In this document: positions 24,811-33,263 of the stretch, piece after piece | How the letters are laid out: each line of letters starts with the position of its first letter | Numbering within the stretch: the stretch's first letter is position 1 | Origin: Pseudomonas atagonensis | GTDB taxonomy: Bacteria; Pseudomonadota; Gammaproteobacteria; Pseudomonadales; Pseudomonadaceae | Assembly: GCF_011369485.1 (NCBI RefSeq) | Contig: NZ_VXCA01000025.1 | Coordinates: 124,001 to 188,000 of the forward strand | Direction of reading: 5' to 3' | Length of the DNA stretch: 64,000 nucleotides | The notes under the pieces: model-generated | Told to the model about the DNA's origin: nothing | Seen by the model: the letters and a program-made list of their open reading frames with translations, nothing else | Databases searched by the model: none | Translations under genes and position numbers: made by a program

Positions 24811-25920
24811 TTATTTACCGGATTTGATTTTGGTCCAGCTGCGCGTCATTTCACGCTGGGTGGCCGCTGGCAGATCGGCGATCGCATACAACTTGGCCTG
24901 CACGTCGGCTGGCGGGTAGATGCCTGGATCGCTGGTGATGTCTTTCTCTACCAGAGGGGTTGCAGCGGCGTTACCGTTCGGGAAGCGTACGGCGTTGGTG
25001 ATGCCGGCCATGACTTCAGGCTTCTGCAGGAAGGTCATGAACTTGTAGGCGCCTTCAACGTTTTCGGCATCTTTAGGGATGGCGACCATGTCGAAGAAGC
25101 TGCCAGCGCCTTCCTTCGGAATGGCGTAGCTGACTTTCACCTTGTCACCGGCCTCGGCAGCACGGGACTTGGCCTGCTGCACGTCACCCGAGTAGCCGAC
25201 CGCTACGCAGATGTTGCCGTTGGCCAGGTCCGAGATGTACTTGGAGGAGTGGAAGTAGGTGATCGAAGGACGAATCTTGAGGAACAGTTCCTCGGCTTTC
25301 TTGATGTCTTCTTTCTTCTGGCTGTCGGTTGGCAGGCCCAAGTAGTGCAGCGCGACCGGGAGCATTTCGGTCGGCGAATCGAGGAAGCTCACACCGCAGC
25401 CCTTGAGCTTGGCGATGTTCTCCGGCTTGAGCAGCACGTCCCACGAGTCGATGGTGTCGACGCCCAGTGCAGCCTTGACCTTCTCCGGGTTGTAACCGAT
25501 GCCGATCGAACCCCACATGTACGGGAAGGCGTGCTTGTTGCCCGGGTCGCTGACCGAGACGGCCTTGAGCAGGTCCTGGTTCAGGTTCTTCCAGTTAGGC
25601 AGTTTGGACTGATCCAGTTCCTGATAAACGCCAGCCTTGATCTGCTTGGCCAGGAAGTTGTTGGACGGCACGACCACGTCGTAGCCGGACTTGCCTGCCA
25701 GCAGTTTGGCTTCCAGGGTTTCGTTGCTGTCGAATACGTCGTAGACCACCTTGATCCCCGACTCTTTCTCGAAGTTGGCGATGGTGTCCGGAGCGATGTA
25801 GTCAGACCAGTTGTAGACGTGCAACACCTTGTCGTCCGCGTGAACCGCACCCGCCATCATGCCCGCGACGGACAGGGCGAGCAGAGTCTTGCCAGCAAGC
25901 TTTTTACCTAATGCCTTCAT
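24811..25920 (-). CDS. spuD: Putrescine-binding periplasmic protein SpuD
   Basis: A 369-residue solute-binding protein with signal peptide MKALGKKLAGKTLLALSVAG, then MMAGAVHA, and mature start DDKVLHVYNWSDYIAPDTI. Core segments VYDVFDSNETLEAKLLAGKS, YFHSSKYISDLANGNICVA and the C-terminal MTRSWTKIKSGK match SpuE, so the genes are tandem paralogues. By position it is the putrescine-preferring member. A 171-base gap separates it from spuC upstream. That gap contains a weak stem (GGTCTT-tcaagaa-AAGACC, 26015-26033) and no other recognisable signal. Confidence 0.92.
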   Translation of the reverse strand: MKALGKKLAGKTLLALSVAGMMAGAVHADDKVLHVYNWSDYIAPDTIANFEKESGIKVVYDVFDSNETLEAKLLAGKSGYDVVVPSNNFLAKQIKAGVYQELDQSKLPNWKNLNQDLLKAVSVSDPGNKHAFPYMWGSIGIGYNPEKVKAALGVDTIDSWDVLLKPENIAKLKGCGVSFLDSPTEMLPVALHYLGLPTDSQKKEDIKKAEELFLKIRPSITYFHSSKYISDLANGNICVAVGYSGDVQQAKSRAAEAGDKVKVSYAIPKEGAGSFFDMVAIPKDAENVEGAYKFMTFLQKPEVMAGITNAVRFPNGNAAATPLVEKDITSDPGIYPPADVQAKLYAIADLPAATQREMTRSWTKIKSGK

Positions 25921-26091
25921 GCGTCATGCTCCAAATTTTTCTTTTTTGAACCACATTGTTCAGCGGCCGAACCCGGACAACTGGAACCGCGGCTAGTCTG
26001 GCAAGATCCGAGGCGGTCTTTCAAGAAAAGACCAGCCTTTCTGACAGCTTTGAGCGAGTGCGCCGCAGCTCCCCCGCCCAAAGCCTAGCAC

Positions 26092-27456
26092 TTAGCCCTG
26101 CAACGCACTGAGGGTCAGGTCCAGACACTTGCGTGCCTTTGTCACCAGTTCATCGATCTCCGCTTTGCTGATGACCAGCGGCGGCGCGATGATCATGGTG
26201 TCGCCCACGGCGCGCATGATCAGCCCGTTGTCGAAGCAGAACTGGCGGCAGATCATGCCGACGCCCTTGCCTTCGTAACGCTTGCGAGTGGCCTTGTCCT
26301 GCACCAGCTCGATGGCCCCCAGCAGACCGACTCCGCGCACTTCCCCCACCAACGGGTGATCGTTCAGCTCGCGCAGACGTTTCTGCAAATACGGTGCCGT
26401 TTCGTTGTGCGCGTTCTCGATAATTTTCTCGTCGCGCAGAATGCGGATATTTTCCAGGCCCACCGCTGCTGCCACCGGGTGACCGGAGTAGGTGAAGCCG
26501 TGGTTGAAGTCGCCGCCTTCGTTGAGCACCTTCACCACTTCGTCGCGCACGATCAGGCCACCCATCGGGATGTAACCAGAGGTCAGGCCTTTGGCGATGG
26601 TCATCATGTCGGGTTTGAGGTCGTAGAAATCGCTGCCGAACCACTGGCCGGTACGGCCGAAACCGCAGATCACTTCGTCGGCGACGAAGAGGATGTCGTA
26701 CTTGGCGAGGATTTCCTTGATGCGCGGCCAGTAGGTGTCTGGCGGGATGATCACGCCGCCGGCGCCCTGGATCGGCTCGGCAATAAAGGCACCGACGTTG
26801 TCGACGCCGACTTCGAGAATCTTTTCTTCCAGCTGATTGGCCGCCCAGATGCCGAACTCTTCCGGCGACATGTCGCCGCCTTCAGCGAACCAGTACGGCT
26901 GGGCGATGTGGACGATGCCCGGGATCGGCAAGTCGCCCTGCTCGTGCATATAGGTCATGCCACCGAGGCTGGCGCCGGCCACGGTCGAACCGTGATAACC
27001 GTTCTTGCGGCTGATAATGACTTTCTTGTTCGGCTGGCCCTTGATCGCCCAGTAGTGGCGAACCATGCGCAACATGGTGTCGTTGCCTTCGGAGCCGGAA
27101 CCGGTGAAAAACACGTGGTTCATGCCTTGCGGTGCGACGTCAGCGATAGCCTTGGCCAGTTCCAGCGCCGGCGGGTGGGCGGTCTGGAAGAACAGGTTGT
27201 AGTAAGGCAATTCGCGCATCTGTTTGGCGGCAGCGTCGGCCAATTCATCACGACCGTAACCGATGGCCACGCACCACAGACCGGCCATGCCGTCGAGGAT
27301 CTTGTTGCCTTCGCTGTCCCACAGGTAAACGCCCTTGGCGTTGGTGATGATCCGCGGGCCTTTCTCTTTCAGCTGCTTGAAGTCGCTGAACGGGGCCAGG
27401 TGGTGATCATTGCTGAGTGCTTGCCACTCGCGGGTTTGCGGGTTGTTGCTGGTCAT
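26092..27456 (-). CDS. spuC: Putrescine/polyamine-pyruvate aminotransferase SpuC
   Basis: A 454-residue class III aminotransferase. The substrate-binding N-terminus is DHHLAPFSDFKQLKEKGPRI; the cofactor segments are FTGSGSEGNDTMLRMVRHYW, ISRKNGYHGSTVAGASLGGM and VADEVICGFGRTGQWFGSDF; the PLP lysine lies in MMTIAKGLTSGYIPMGG. SpuC moves the amino group of putrescine or cadaverine to pyruvate, giving the aldehyde and alanine. A GC-rich stem (GGCGCGG/CCGCGCC, 27482-27505) lies in the 56-base gap after spuB. Confidence 0.95.
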   Translation of the reverse strand: MTSNNPQTREWQALSNDHHLAPFSDFKQLKEKGPRIITNAKGVYLWDSEGNKILDGMAGLWCVAIGYGRDELADAAAKQMRELPYYNLFFQTAHPPALELAKAIADVAPQGMNHVFFTGSGSEGNDTMLRMVRHYWAIKGQPNKKVIISRKNGYHGSTVAGASLGGMTYMHEQGDLPIPGIVHIAQPYWFAEGGDMSPEEFGIWAANQLEEKILEVGVDNVGAFIAEPIQGAGGVIIPPDTYWPRIKEILAKYDILFVADEVICGFGRTGQWFGSDFYDLKPDMMTIAKGLTSGYIPMGGLIVRDEVVKVLNEGGDFNHGFTYSGHPVAAAVGLENIRILRDEKIIENAHNETAPYLQKRLRELNDHPLVGEVRGVGLLGAIELVQDKATRKRYEGKGVGMICRQFCFDNGLIMRAVGDTMIIAPPLVISKAEIDELVTKARKCLDLTLSALQG

Positions 27457-27481
27457 GCCAATTCTCCTTGTTATCGGTGAA

Positions 27482-27505
27482 GGCGCGGCACCTGAGCACC
27501 GCGCC
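27482..27505 (-). other. Hairpin in the spuB-spuC gap
   Basis: Perfect 7-base arms GGCGCGG and CCGCGCC with a 10-base loop, just after the spuB stop. No T-run follows, so a stabilising or attenuating stem is more likely than a terminator. Confidence 0.45.
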
Positions 27506-27512
27506 CGGCGTA

Positions 27513-28871
27513 TCAGACGGCGAAGAGCAGGTACTCACGCTCCCACGAACTGATCACGCGCTTGAAGTTTTCATGCTCGGCCCGCTTGACCGCGACGTAG
27601 CCAGTGATGAAAGTTTTGCCCAGGTATTTCTCGATGGTCGCGCTGTTTTCCATGCGTTCCAGTGCATCTTCGATGGTCAGCGGCAGGCGCAGGTTGCGTC
27701 GCTCGTAACCACGACCGACGACCGGTGCGCTTGGGTTCAGACCTTCAACCATGCCGATGTAACCGCAGAGCAGGCTCGCGGCAATCGCCAGGTACGGGTT
27801 GGCGTCGGCGCCCGGCAGACGGTTTTCCACCCGACGATTCTGCGGGCCGGCATCCGGCACGCGCAGACCCACGGTACGGTTCTCTTCGCCCCACTCCACG
27901 TTCACCGGTGCCGAAGTGTCCGGCAGGAAGCGGCGGAACGAGTTGACGTTCGGCGCGAACAGCGGCAGCAATTCCGGAATCAGTTTCTGCAAGCCACCGA
28001 TGTGGTGCAGGAACAACTGGCTCATGGTTCCGTCTTCATTGGAGAAGACGTTCTTGCCGGTTTCGATGTCGATGATGCTCTGGTGCAAGTGCATCGCACT
28101 GCCCGGCTCGCCGGTCATCGGCTTGGCCATGAAGGTCGCAGCCACGTCATGCTTGAGCGCGGCTTCGCGCATGGTGCGTTTGAACACCAGAATCTGATCG
28201 GCCAGCGACAGCGCGTCGCCGTGACGGAAGTTGATTTCCATCTGCGCCGTGCCGTCTTCGTGGATCAGCGTGTCGAGATCCAGTTCCTGCAGCTCGCACC
28301 AGTCGTAGACGTCTTCAAACAACGGGTCGAATTCGTTCGCTGCTTCAATGGAGAACGACTGACGGCCGATTTCCGGACGCCCCGAGCGACCGATCGGCGG
28401 CTGCAACGGATAGTCAGGGTCGTCACTGCGCTTGGTCAGGTAGAACTCCATCTCCGGCGCCACGATTGGCTGCCAGCCTTTATCGGCGTAGAGCTTGAGG
28501 ACTTTCTTGAGCACGTTGCGCGGCGACAGCTCGATCGGGTTGCCTTGCTTGTCGTAGGTGTCGTGGATCACCTGAGCCGTTGGCTCGATGGCCCATGGCA
28601 CCAGGTACACGGCGTTCTGGTCGGGGCGGCAGATCATGTCGATGTCGGCCGGGTCGAGCAGTTCGTAATAAATGTCGTCTTCGACGTAGTCGCCGGTCAC
28701 GGTCTGCAACAGAACGCTCTCTGGCAGGCGCATGCCTTTTTCGGCGATGAACTTGTTGGTCGGCGAGATCTTGCCCCGGGTGATACCGGTCAAGTCGCCG
28801 ATCATGCATTCGACTTCTGTGATCTTGTGGTCTTTCAACCAATCGGTGAGCTGGTCGAGGTTGTTACTCAT
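27513..28871 (-). CDS. spuB: Glutamylpolyamine synthetase SpuB
   Basis: A 452-residue member of the glutamine synthetase superfamily that ligates glutamate to putrescine or other polyamines (PuuA-like). The beta-grasp N-terminus is EVECMIGDLTGITRGKISPT. The catalytic barrel has APEMEFYLTK and MHLHQSIIDIETGKNVFSNE, and the C-terminal GVRVPDAG-type loop reads RTVGLRVPDAGPQNRRVENR. It lacks the adenylylation loop of GlnA. It heads the spuBCDEFGH run. The gene normally next to it, spuA, is broken here (see 28966-29331). Confidence 0.93.
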   Translation of the reverse strand: MSNNLDQLTDWLKDHKITEVECMIGDLTGITRGKISPTNKFIAEKGMRLPESVLLQTVTGDYVEDDIYYELLDPADIDMICRPDQNAVYLVPWAIEPTAQVIHDTYDKQGNPIELSPRNVLKKVLKLYADKGWQPIVAPEMEFYLTKRSDDPDYPLQPPIGRSGRPEIGRQSFSIEAANEFDPLFEDVYDWCELQELDLDTLIHEDGTAQMEINFRHGDALSLADQILVFKRTMREAALKHDVAATFMAKPMTGEPGSAMHLHQSIIDIETGKNVFSNEDGTMSQLFLHHIGGLQKLIPELLPLFAPNVNSFRRFLPDTSAPVNVEWGEENRTVGLRVPDAGPQNRRVENRLPGADANPYLAIAASLLCGYIGMVEGLNPSAPVVGRGYERRNLRLPLTIEDALERMENSATIEKYLGKTFITGYVAVKRAEHENFKRVISSWEREYLLFAV

Positions 28872-28892
28872 AAATGCCTCTGGGCTGAGTCT

Positions 28893-28978
28893 CCTGACAG
28901 TCTGTCAGGCAAGTTTGACGCCTTGGCGTCGCGTTAAAGGGGGCTTGCTTGCGCGCAGTGCCGGCTTACGCCCGGCAC
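28893..28978 (-). other. Three short inverted repeats between the spuA remnant and spuB
   Basis: CCTGACAG-t-CTGTCAGG at 28893-28909, GACGCC-tt-GGCGTC at 28917-28930 and GTGCCGG-cttacgc-CCGGCAC near 28959-28978 lie in tandem. They may be operators for spuB or hairpins left at the end of the remnant gene. Confidence 0.5.
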
Positions 28979-29331
28979 CGCGCATCGACAATGAAAGAGG
29001 AGCTTACCTGCCCTTTACGCTGGCGTTGCATTTCCTGTGCACACTCGAGGCGAGCAACGCGTGCAGAATCACGAGCACGGCTTGAGGAGCCGCACAGGCT
29101 TTGGAAGAGAAAGAGATCTATATTGAAAGGAGACGCCATAAACCGGATGCTTGCCCGTGCGTCCAGAATATCGGACGTTGCCGTTTCGGCTATTGCGCAC
29201 GAGACCTTCGTCGGCAAGCCACAAGCCTGACTGGCAGCGCTACGGACGGATTTGTCGCCACTGATGTGATGAGCATGCAGACCGGACTGTTGCGAGCAGT
29301 CGGTGACGCCGATTATCGGCAGGCGAGACAT
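28966..29331 (-). pseudogene. spuA: Remnant of spuA (gamma-glutamyl-GABA amidohydrolase), 5' fragment
   Basis: The reverse strand codes for 121 residues starting MSRLPIIGVTDCSQQSGLHA, then HHISGDK, and SDILDARASIRFMASPFNID near residues 53-72. These blocks match the N-terminus of SpuA/PuuD peptidase C26 proteins, whose usual form begins with a near-identical IGVT...GLHAYH.SGDKY and SDILD..DG..FTGSPSNI. After about residue 90 the similarity stops and the frame ends in unrelated sequence. The catalytic Cys segment (GICRGFQE) and the His-x-Glu region are absent, and several normally conserved residues are changed. In P. aeruginosa spuA is a full gene between spuB and spuI, as the position here predicts. 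Family comparison is from memory. Confidence 0.75.
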
Positions 29332-29609
29332 GAAGCACCCCGGTATTATTGCTGTTATGGGTTTGATCCGAGCTTAGCCTTGTTCATTTTTTTACACAAC
29401 ACCCCCGTAAAAAATACAACACGGCCTGCTCAAGCCCGCGGGTGCCAAGCGCTTCAAGGACTAAAAACCGCCCAAAAGTGCCCCATAAATGCCCTCACAG
29501 CGCTTTTTTAGGGCAAAAAAGGCCTCGCTTGACTTCGGCAGGCCGTTCGGGTTGACTGAAACCAGAAAAGATCAATGATTGATATTTTTAACAACAAAGG
29601 TGTTGCATC
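29332..29609. promoter_or_regulatory. spuI promoter region with dyad ATCAATGATTGAT
   Basis: This AT-rich stretch holds no gene. A perfect 6-1-6 inverted repeat ATCAAT-g-ATTGAT lies at 29571-29583, 27 bases before the spuI ATG. TTGACT at 29552 could be a -35 box, with a weak -10 overlapping the dyad. The dyad is a candidate operator; the regulator is unknown. Confidence 0.5.
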
Positions 29610-30986
29610 ATGTCGGTACCCCCGCGTGCCGTTCAGCTTAACGAAGCGAACGCGTTCCTTAAGGAACATCCTGAGGTTCTGTACGTTGACCTTCTGATTG
29701 CGGATATGAATGGTGTGGTGCGCGGCAAGCGCATTGAACGCACCAGCCTCCACAAGGTTTACGAGAAAGGCATCAACCTGCCGGCCTCTCTATTTGCTCT
29801 GGATATCAATGGTTCAACGGTGGAAAGCACCGGCCTGGGCCTGGACATCGGCGACGCCGACCGTATCTGCTATCCAATCCCCGACACCCTGTGCAATGAG
29901 CCATGGCAGAAGCGCCCAACCGCGCAACTGTTGATGACCATGCACGAACTCGAAGGCGATCCTTTCTTCGCCGATCCGCGCGAAGTGCTCCGTCAAGTTG
30001 TTGCAAAGTTTGACGAGCTTGGCTTGACCATCTGCGCCGCATTCGAACTCGAGTTCTACCTGATCGACCAGGAAAACGTGAACGGCCGTCCACAGCCACC
30101 ACGCTCGCCGATCTCCGGCAAACGCCCGCACTCGACTCAGGTTTACCTGATCGACGACCTCGACGAATACGTCGACTGCCTCCAGGACATTCTGGAAGGT
30201 GCCAAAGAGCAAGGCATCCCGGCCGACGCCATCGTCAAGGAAAGTGCCCCGGCGCAGTTCGAAGTGAACCTGCACCACGTCGCCGACCCGATCAAGGCGT
30301 GCGACTACGCGGTACTGCTCAAGCGCCTTATCAAGAACATCGCCTACGACCATGAAATGGACACCACCTTCATGGCCAAGCCTTACCCGGGTCAGGCTGG
30401 CAATGGTCTGCACGTCCACATTTCGGTACTCGACAAAGATGGCAAAAACATTTTTGCCAGCGAGGATCCCGAGCAGAACGCCGCACTGCGTCACGCGATC
30501 GGCGGTGTGCTCGAGACCCTGCCGGCGCAGATGGCTTTCCTCTGCCCGAACGTCAACTCGTACCGTCGTTTCGGCGCACAGTTCTATGTGCCGAACTCGC
30601 CGTGCTGGGGTCTGGACAACCGTACCGTGGCGATTCGCGTACCGACCGGCTCATCCGATGCCGTACGTATCGAACACCGCGTGGCCGGCGCCGATGCCAA
30701 CCCGTACCTGCTGATGGCTTCGGTACTGGCTGGTGTGCACCACGGTCTGACCAACAAGATCGAACCGGGCGCGCCTGTCGAAGGCAACAGCTACGAGCAG
30801 AACGAGCAAAGCCTGCCGAACAACCTGCGCGATGCATTGCGTGAGCTGGACGACAGCGAGGTCATGGCCAAGTACATCGATCCGAAATACATCGATATCT
30901 TTGTGGCCTGTAAGGAAAGCGAGCTGGAGGAGTTCGAACACTCCATCTCCGACCTTGAGTACAACTGGTATCTGCATACCGTTTAA
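29610..30986 (+). CDS. spuI: Glutamylpolyamine synthetase SpuI (PauA-type)
   Basis: A 458-residue glutamine-synthetase-like ligase, paralogous to SpuB. The N-terminus carries YVDLLIADMNGVVRGKRIER. The barrel carries AFELEFYLIDQEN, AFEVNLHHVADPIKACDYAV-like substrate strands, GLHVHISVLDKDGKNIFASE and RTVAIRVPTGSSDAVRIEHR. Such enzymes make gamma-glutamyl-putrescine and relatives, the first step of the glutamylated polyamine route. It is divergent from the spu operon across the decayed spuA. The start has an AAAGGTG ribosome site 9 bases upstream. A strong terminator follows. Confidence 0.92.
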   Translation: MSVPPRAVQLNEANAFLKEHPEVLYVDLLIADMNGVVRGKRIERTSLHKVYEKGINLPASLFALDINGSTVESTGLGLDIGDADRICYPIPDTLCNEPWQKRPTAQLLMTMHELEGDPFFADPREVLRQVVAKFDELGLTICAAFELEFYLIDQENVNGRPQPPRSPISGKRPHSTQVYLIDDLDEYVDCLQDILEGAKEQGIPADAIVKESAPAQFEVNLHHVADPIKACDYAVLLKRLIKNIAYDHEMDTTFMAKPYPGQAGNGLHVHISVLDKDGKNIFASEDPEQNAALRHAIGGVLETLPAQMAFLCPNVNSYRRFGAQFYVPNSPCWGLDNRTVAIRVPTGSSDAVRIEHRVAGADANPYLLMASVLAGVHHGLTNKIEPGAPVEGNSYEQNEQSLPNNLRDALRELDDSEVMAKYIDPKYIDIFVACKESELEEFEHSISDLEYNWYLHTV

Positions 30987-31001
30987 GCGGATTGCAGCTG
31001 C

Positions 31002-31041
31002 AAAAAACGCCGTGGGCTGATTCAGCCTGCGGCGTTTTTTT
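31002..31041 (+). terminator. Rho-independent terminator after spuI
   Basis: aaaaaacgccg and cggcgttttttt arms, with an inner GGCTGA/TCAGCC stem and a run of seven T, 16 bases after the stop codon. Confidence 0.9.
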
Positions 31042-31082
31042 ATGGCCGACACAATAGAAGGGGAATGGCCGCCTTCGGCGGT

Positions 31083-31175
31083 TCGGGAGCAAGCCCCCTC
31101 CCACAGGGGATATCCCGTGAGCAGGCATTTTGAGTACACAGAAAATCAACTGTGGGAGGGGGCTTGCTCCCGAAG
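31083..31175. repeat. Paired REP palindrome (GGGAGCAAGCCCCCTCCCAC variant)
   Basis: tcgggagcaagccccctccc is mirrored by gtgggagggggcttgctccc at 31153-31172. It lies between spuI and the TetR gene. Confidence 0.85.
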
Positions 31176-31238
31176 ACGGCCGACAAGACAACATCGAACC
31201 CGGCTCGTACAATGCCCGCTGCCCCGCAGGAGACTTTC

Positions 31239-31877
31239 ATGACGCGACCCGCCCCCGTTCGCAAACCCCGTGCCCGCAGTCAGGCGCGGATCGATTCGAT
31301 ACTCGACGCCGCGCGCACGCTGCTGGCCGCCGAGGGTGTGGCCAGTCTGTCGATCTACAGCGTGGCCGAGCGCGCGCAGATTCCGCCCTCCTCCGTTTAC
31401 CACTTCTTCGCCAGCGTCCCGGCGTTGCTCGAAGCACTCACCGCTGACGTGCACGCCGCGTTTCGCGCTTGCCTGCAAGCGCCGATTGATCACGAGGCTC
31501 TGTGCGACTGGCGTGATCTTTCGCGTCTGGTTGAACGGCGGATGCTGGAAATCTACGACGAAGACGCCGCCGCCCGCCAGTTGATCCTCGCCCAGCACGG
31601 ACTCACCGAAGTGACGCAGGCTGACCGTCAGCACGACATTGAATTGGGCGACCTGATGCACAAGTTGTTCGACCATCACTTCGAACTGCCGAGACTGCCG
31701 AGCGATGTCGACGTGTTTGCGCTGGCGATGGAATTGGGCGACCGCGTCTACGCCCGATCAGTCCAGCAGCACGGGCAAATCACGCCGCGCATGGCGGAGG
31801 AAGGCATGCGCGTATTCGATGCTTACCTGGGTTTGTACCTGCCGCTTTACCTGCCCAAGCGAACGACTGCCGTCTGA
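31239..31877 (+). CDS. TetR/AcrR family transcriptional regulator
   Basis: A 212-residue regulator. The N-terminal helix-turn-helix reads RIDSILDAARTLLAAEGVAS, LSIYSVAERAQIPPSSVYHF and FASVPALLEALTADV (residues about 17-70). The rest is a helical ligand/dimer domain. ATG 31239 has a GCAGGAG ribosome site 6 bases upstream. In P. aeruginosa the equivalent slot beside spuI is near aguR, the TetR-type repressor of agmatine genes aguBA. Here no aguBA follows, so that identity is only a guess. It could instead control the polyamine genes. Convergent with coaA. Confidence 0.85.
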   Translation: MTRPAPVRKPRARSQARIDSILDAARTLLAAEGVASLSIYSVAERAQIPPSSVYHFFASVPALLEALTADVHAAFRACLQAPIDHEALCDWRDLSRLVERRMLEIYDEDAAARQLILAQHGLTEVTQADRQHDIELGDLMHKLFDHHFELPRLPSDVDVFALAMELGDRVYARSVQQHGQITPRMAEEGMRVFDAYLGLYLPLYLPKRTTAV

Positions 31878-31907
31878 CCGGCAGCCGCGCCTTACAAGGC
31901 CGTCTGT

Positions 31908-32861
31908 TCAGATTGCCCGCAGCAGAATCCTGTCGATGGAATGATCGGCCGACTTGTTGAGTATCAGACTGGCCTTGTCGCGGGTCGGCAGGATGTTCTC
32001 AACGAGGTTTTTCAAGTTGACCCGATCCCAAGTACCGGACGCCACTGACAGCGCCTCGTCATTCGACAGGCTCTTGTACTTGTTGAAGTAAGACTCGTCG
32101 GACTGAAATGCGGTGTTCTTCAAGTACACAAAGCGTTCGAGGTACCACTTCTTGATGTCTTCTTGCGCGGCATCGACGTAGATCGAAAAGTCGACGAAAT
32201 CGAGGACGTTCAAACTGTCGCGCTTGTCCTCTTGCAGCACATTCAAACCTTCCAGAACGATGATATCGGGCGACTGAATGGTCTGCGTCTCATCGGCAAG
32301 AATGTCGTACTGAACGTGCGAGTAGACCGGAATCTGCACCGGGTTGCCTTCGTTGCGCACGGCGTGCAAAAAGTCGAGAAGAAGCGCCCGGTCGTAGGAC
32401 TCGGGAAAGCCTTTGCGATGCAATAGGTTGTTCTTTTCGAGGGTCGCCAGCGGAAACAGGAACGAGTCGGTGGTCACCAACTGCACATCCGGCGAGCCCG
32501 GCCACGACGACAAAAGCGCCGACAAGACCCGGGCAAAACTGCTTTTACCTACCGCGACACTGCCGGAGATGCCAATGACAAAGGGTGGTTTGTGCGCAGG
32601 CTCGCCCAGAAATTCACTGTGCACCTGACCCAGCGACCGCGCCGCGGCTGCGTGCAGATTCAACAGGCGCGCCAGAGGCAGCAGAATGGTTTCTACTTCC
32701 TCTCGCGTGATGGGCTGTGTCGGACTGATCAGCGCATTCATTTGCGCAGACGAAAGGCTCTGCGCCGCATCGTCCCGGAAGGCAGACCATTGCTCGCGAG
32801 TGAATTCCCGGTACTCGCGGTGAGCGGGCGAATGCCCTGCGGCATTCTGCTTAGTCGTCAT
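31908..32861 (-). CDS. coaA: Type I pantothenate kinase CoaA
   Basis: A 317-residue P-loop kinase. Walker A is GISGSVAVGKSSFARVLSAL near residue 98. The Asp-bearing segment is VTTDSFLFPLATLEK, and the pantothenate-site strand is GFPESYDRALLLDFLHAV. Length and motifs are those of the feedback-inhibited E. coli type enzyme, which makes 4'-phosphopantothenate, the first step of coenzyme A synthesis. Pseudomonads usually rely on the unrelated type III enzyme CoaX, so a second kinase is notable. ATG 32861 gives MTTKQNAAGHSPAHREYREF; the longer frame upstream is not conserved-looking. Convergent with the TetR gene. Confidence 0.93.
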   Translation of the reverse strand: MTTKQNAAGHSPAHREYREFTREQWSAFRDDAAQSLSSAQMNALISPTQPITREEVETILLPLARLLNLHAAAARSLGQVHSEFLGEPAHKPPFVIGISGSVAVGKSSFARVLSALLSSWPGSPDVQLVTTDSFLFPLATLEKNNLLHRKGFPESYDRALLLDFLHAVRNEGNPVQIPVYSHVQYDILADETQTIQSPDIIVLEGLNVLQEDKRDSLNVLDFVDFSIYVDAAQEDIKKWYLERFVYLKNTAFQSDESYFNKYKSLSNDEALSVASGTWDRVNLKNLVENILPTRDKASLILNKSADHSIDRILLRAI

Positions 32862-32965
32862 AATCTTCCTGTAGGCGCCCTGACAAAAGCCGGAACATAG
32901 CAGATCTGCCCGGCGCCTCCAAACCAACAACCGTGCGCCTGAATATCCATTGAAAAGCACGCATG

Positions 32966-32997
32966 AAAAAACCCCGGAGGGTTAAAGCCGTCCGGGG
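32966..32997 (-). terminator. Terminator for the ssu operon
   Basis: Stem CCCCGGA/TCCGGGG with the A-run at 32966-32971, which becomes a T-run on the reverse strand. It lies 19 bases after the ssuF stop. Confidence 0.85.
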
Positions 32998-33015
32998 CCC
33001 TGTGTACCGCATCGA

Positions 33016-33231
33016 TTACAACTTGGCGATCGATACCTCGGTGGATTTCACAAAGGCGATCACTTCGCTGCCGACCACCAGTTCCAGCTCCTTGACCGAA
33101 CGGGTGGTGATCACCGAAGTGACGATGCCCGAAGCGGTCTGCACGTCGATTTCCGACAGCACGTCGCCGAGGACGATTTCCTTGATCGAGCCTTTGAACT
33201 GGTTGCGCACGTTGATGGCTTTGATAGTCAT
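33016..33231 (-). CDS. ssuF: Molybdopterin-binding (Mop) protein SsuF
   Basis: A 71-residue single TOBE/Mop domain: MTIKAINVRNQFKGSIKEIV and VTSVITTRSVKELELVVGSE, a form that usually binds molybdate or other oxyanions as a hexamer. In P. putida the last gene of ssuEADCBF codes for exactly this kind of protein and is needed for growth on some organosulfur compounds. It lies 32 bases after ssuB. Too short for further domains. Confidence 0.93.
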   Translation of the reverse strand: MTIKAINVRNQFKGSIKEIVLGDVLSEIDVQTASGIVTSVITTRSVKELELVVGSEVIAFVKSTEVSIAKL

Positions 33232-33263
33232 GGCATTGATTCCTGTCGTTGATAGAACTTGAG

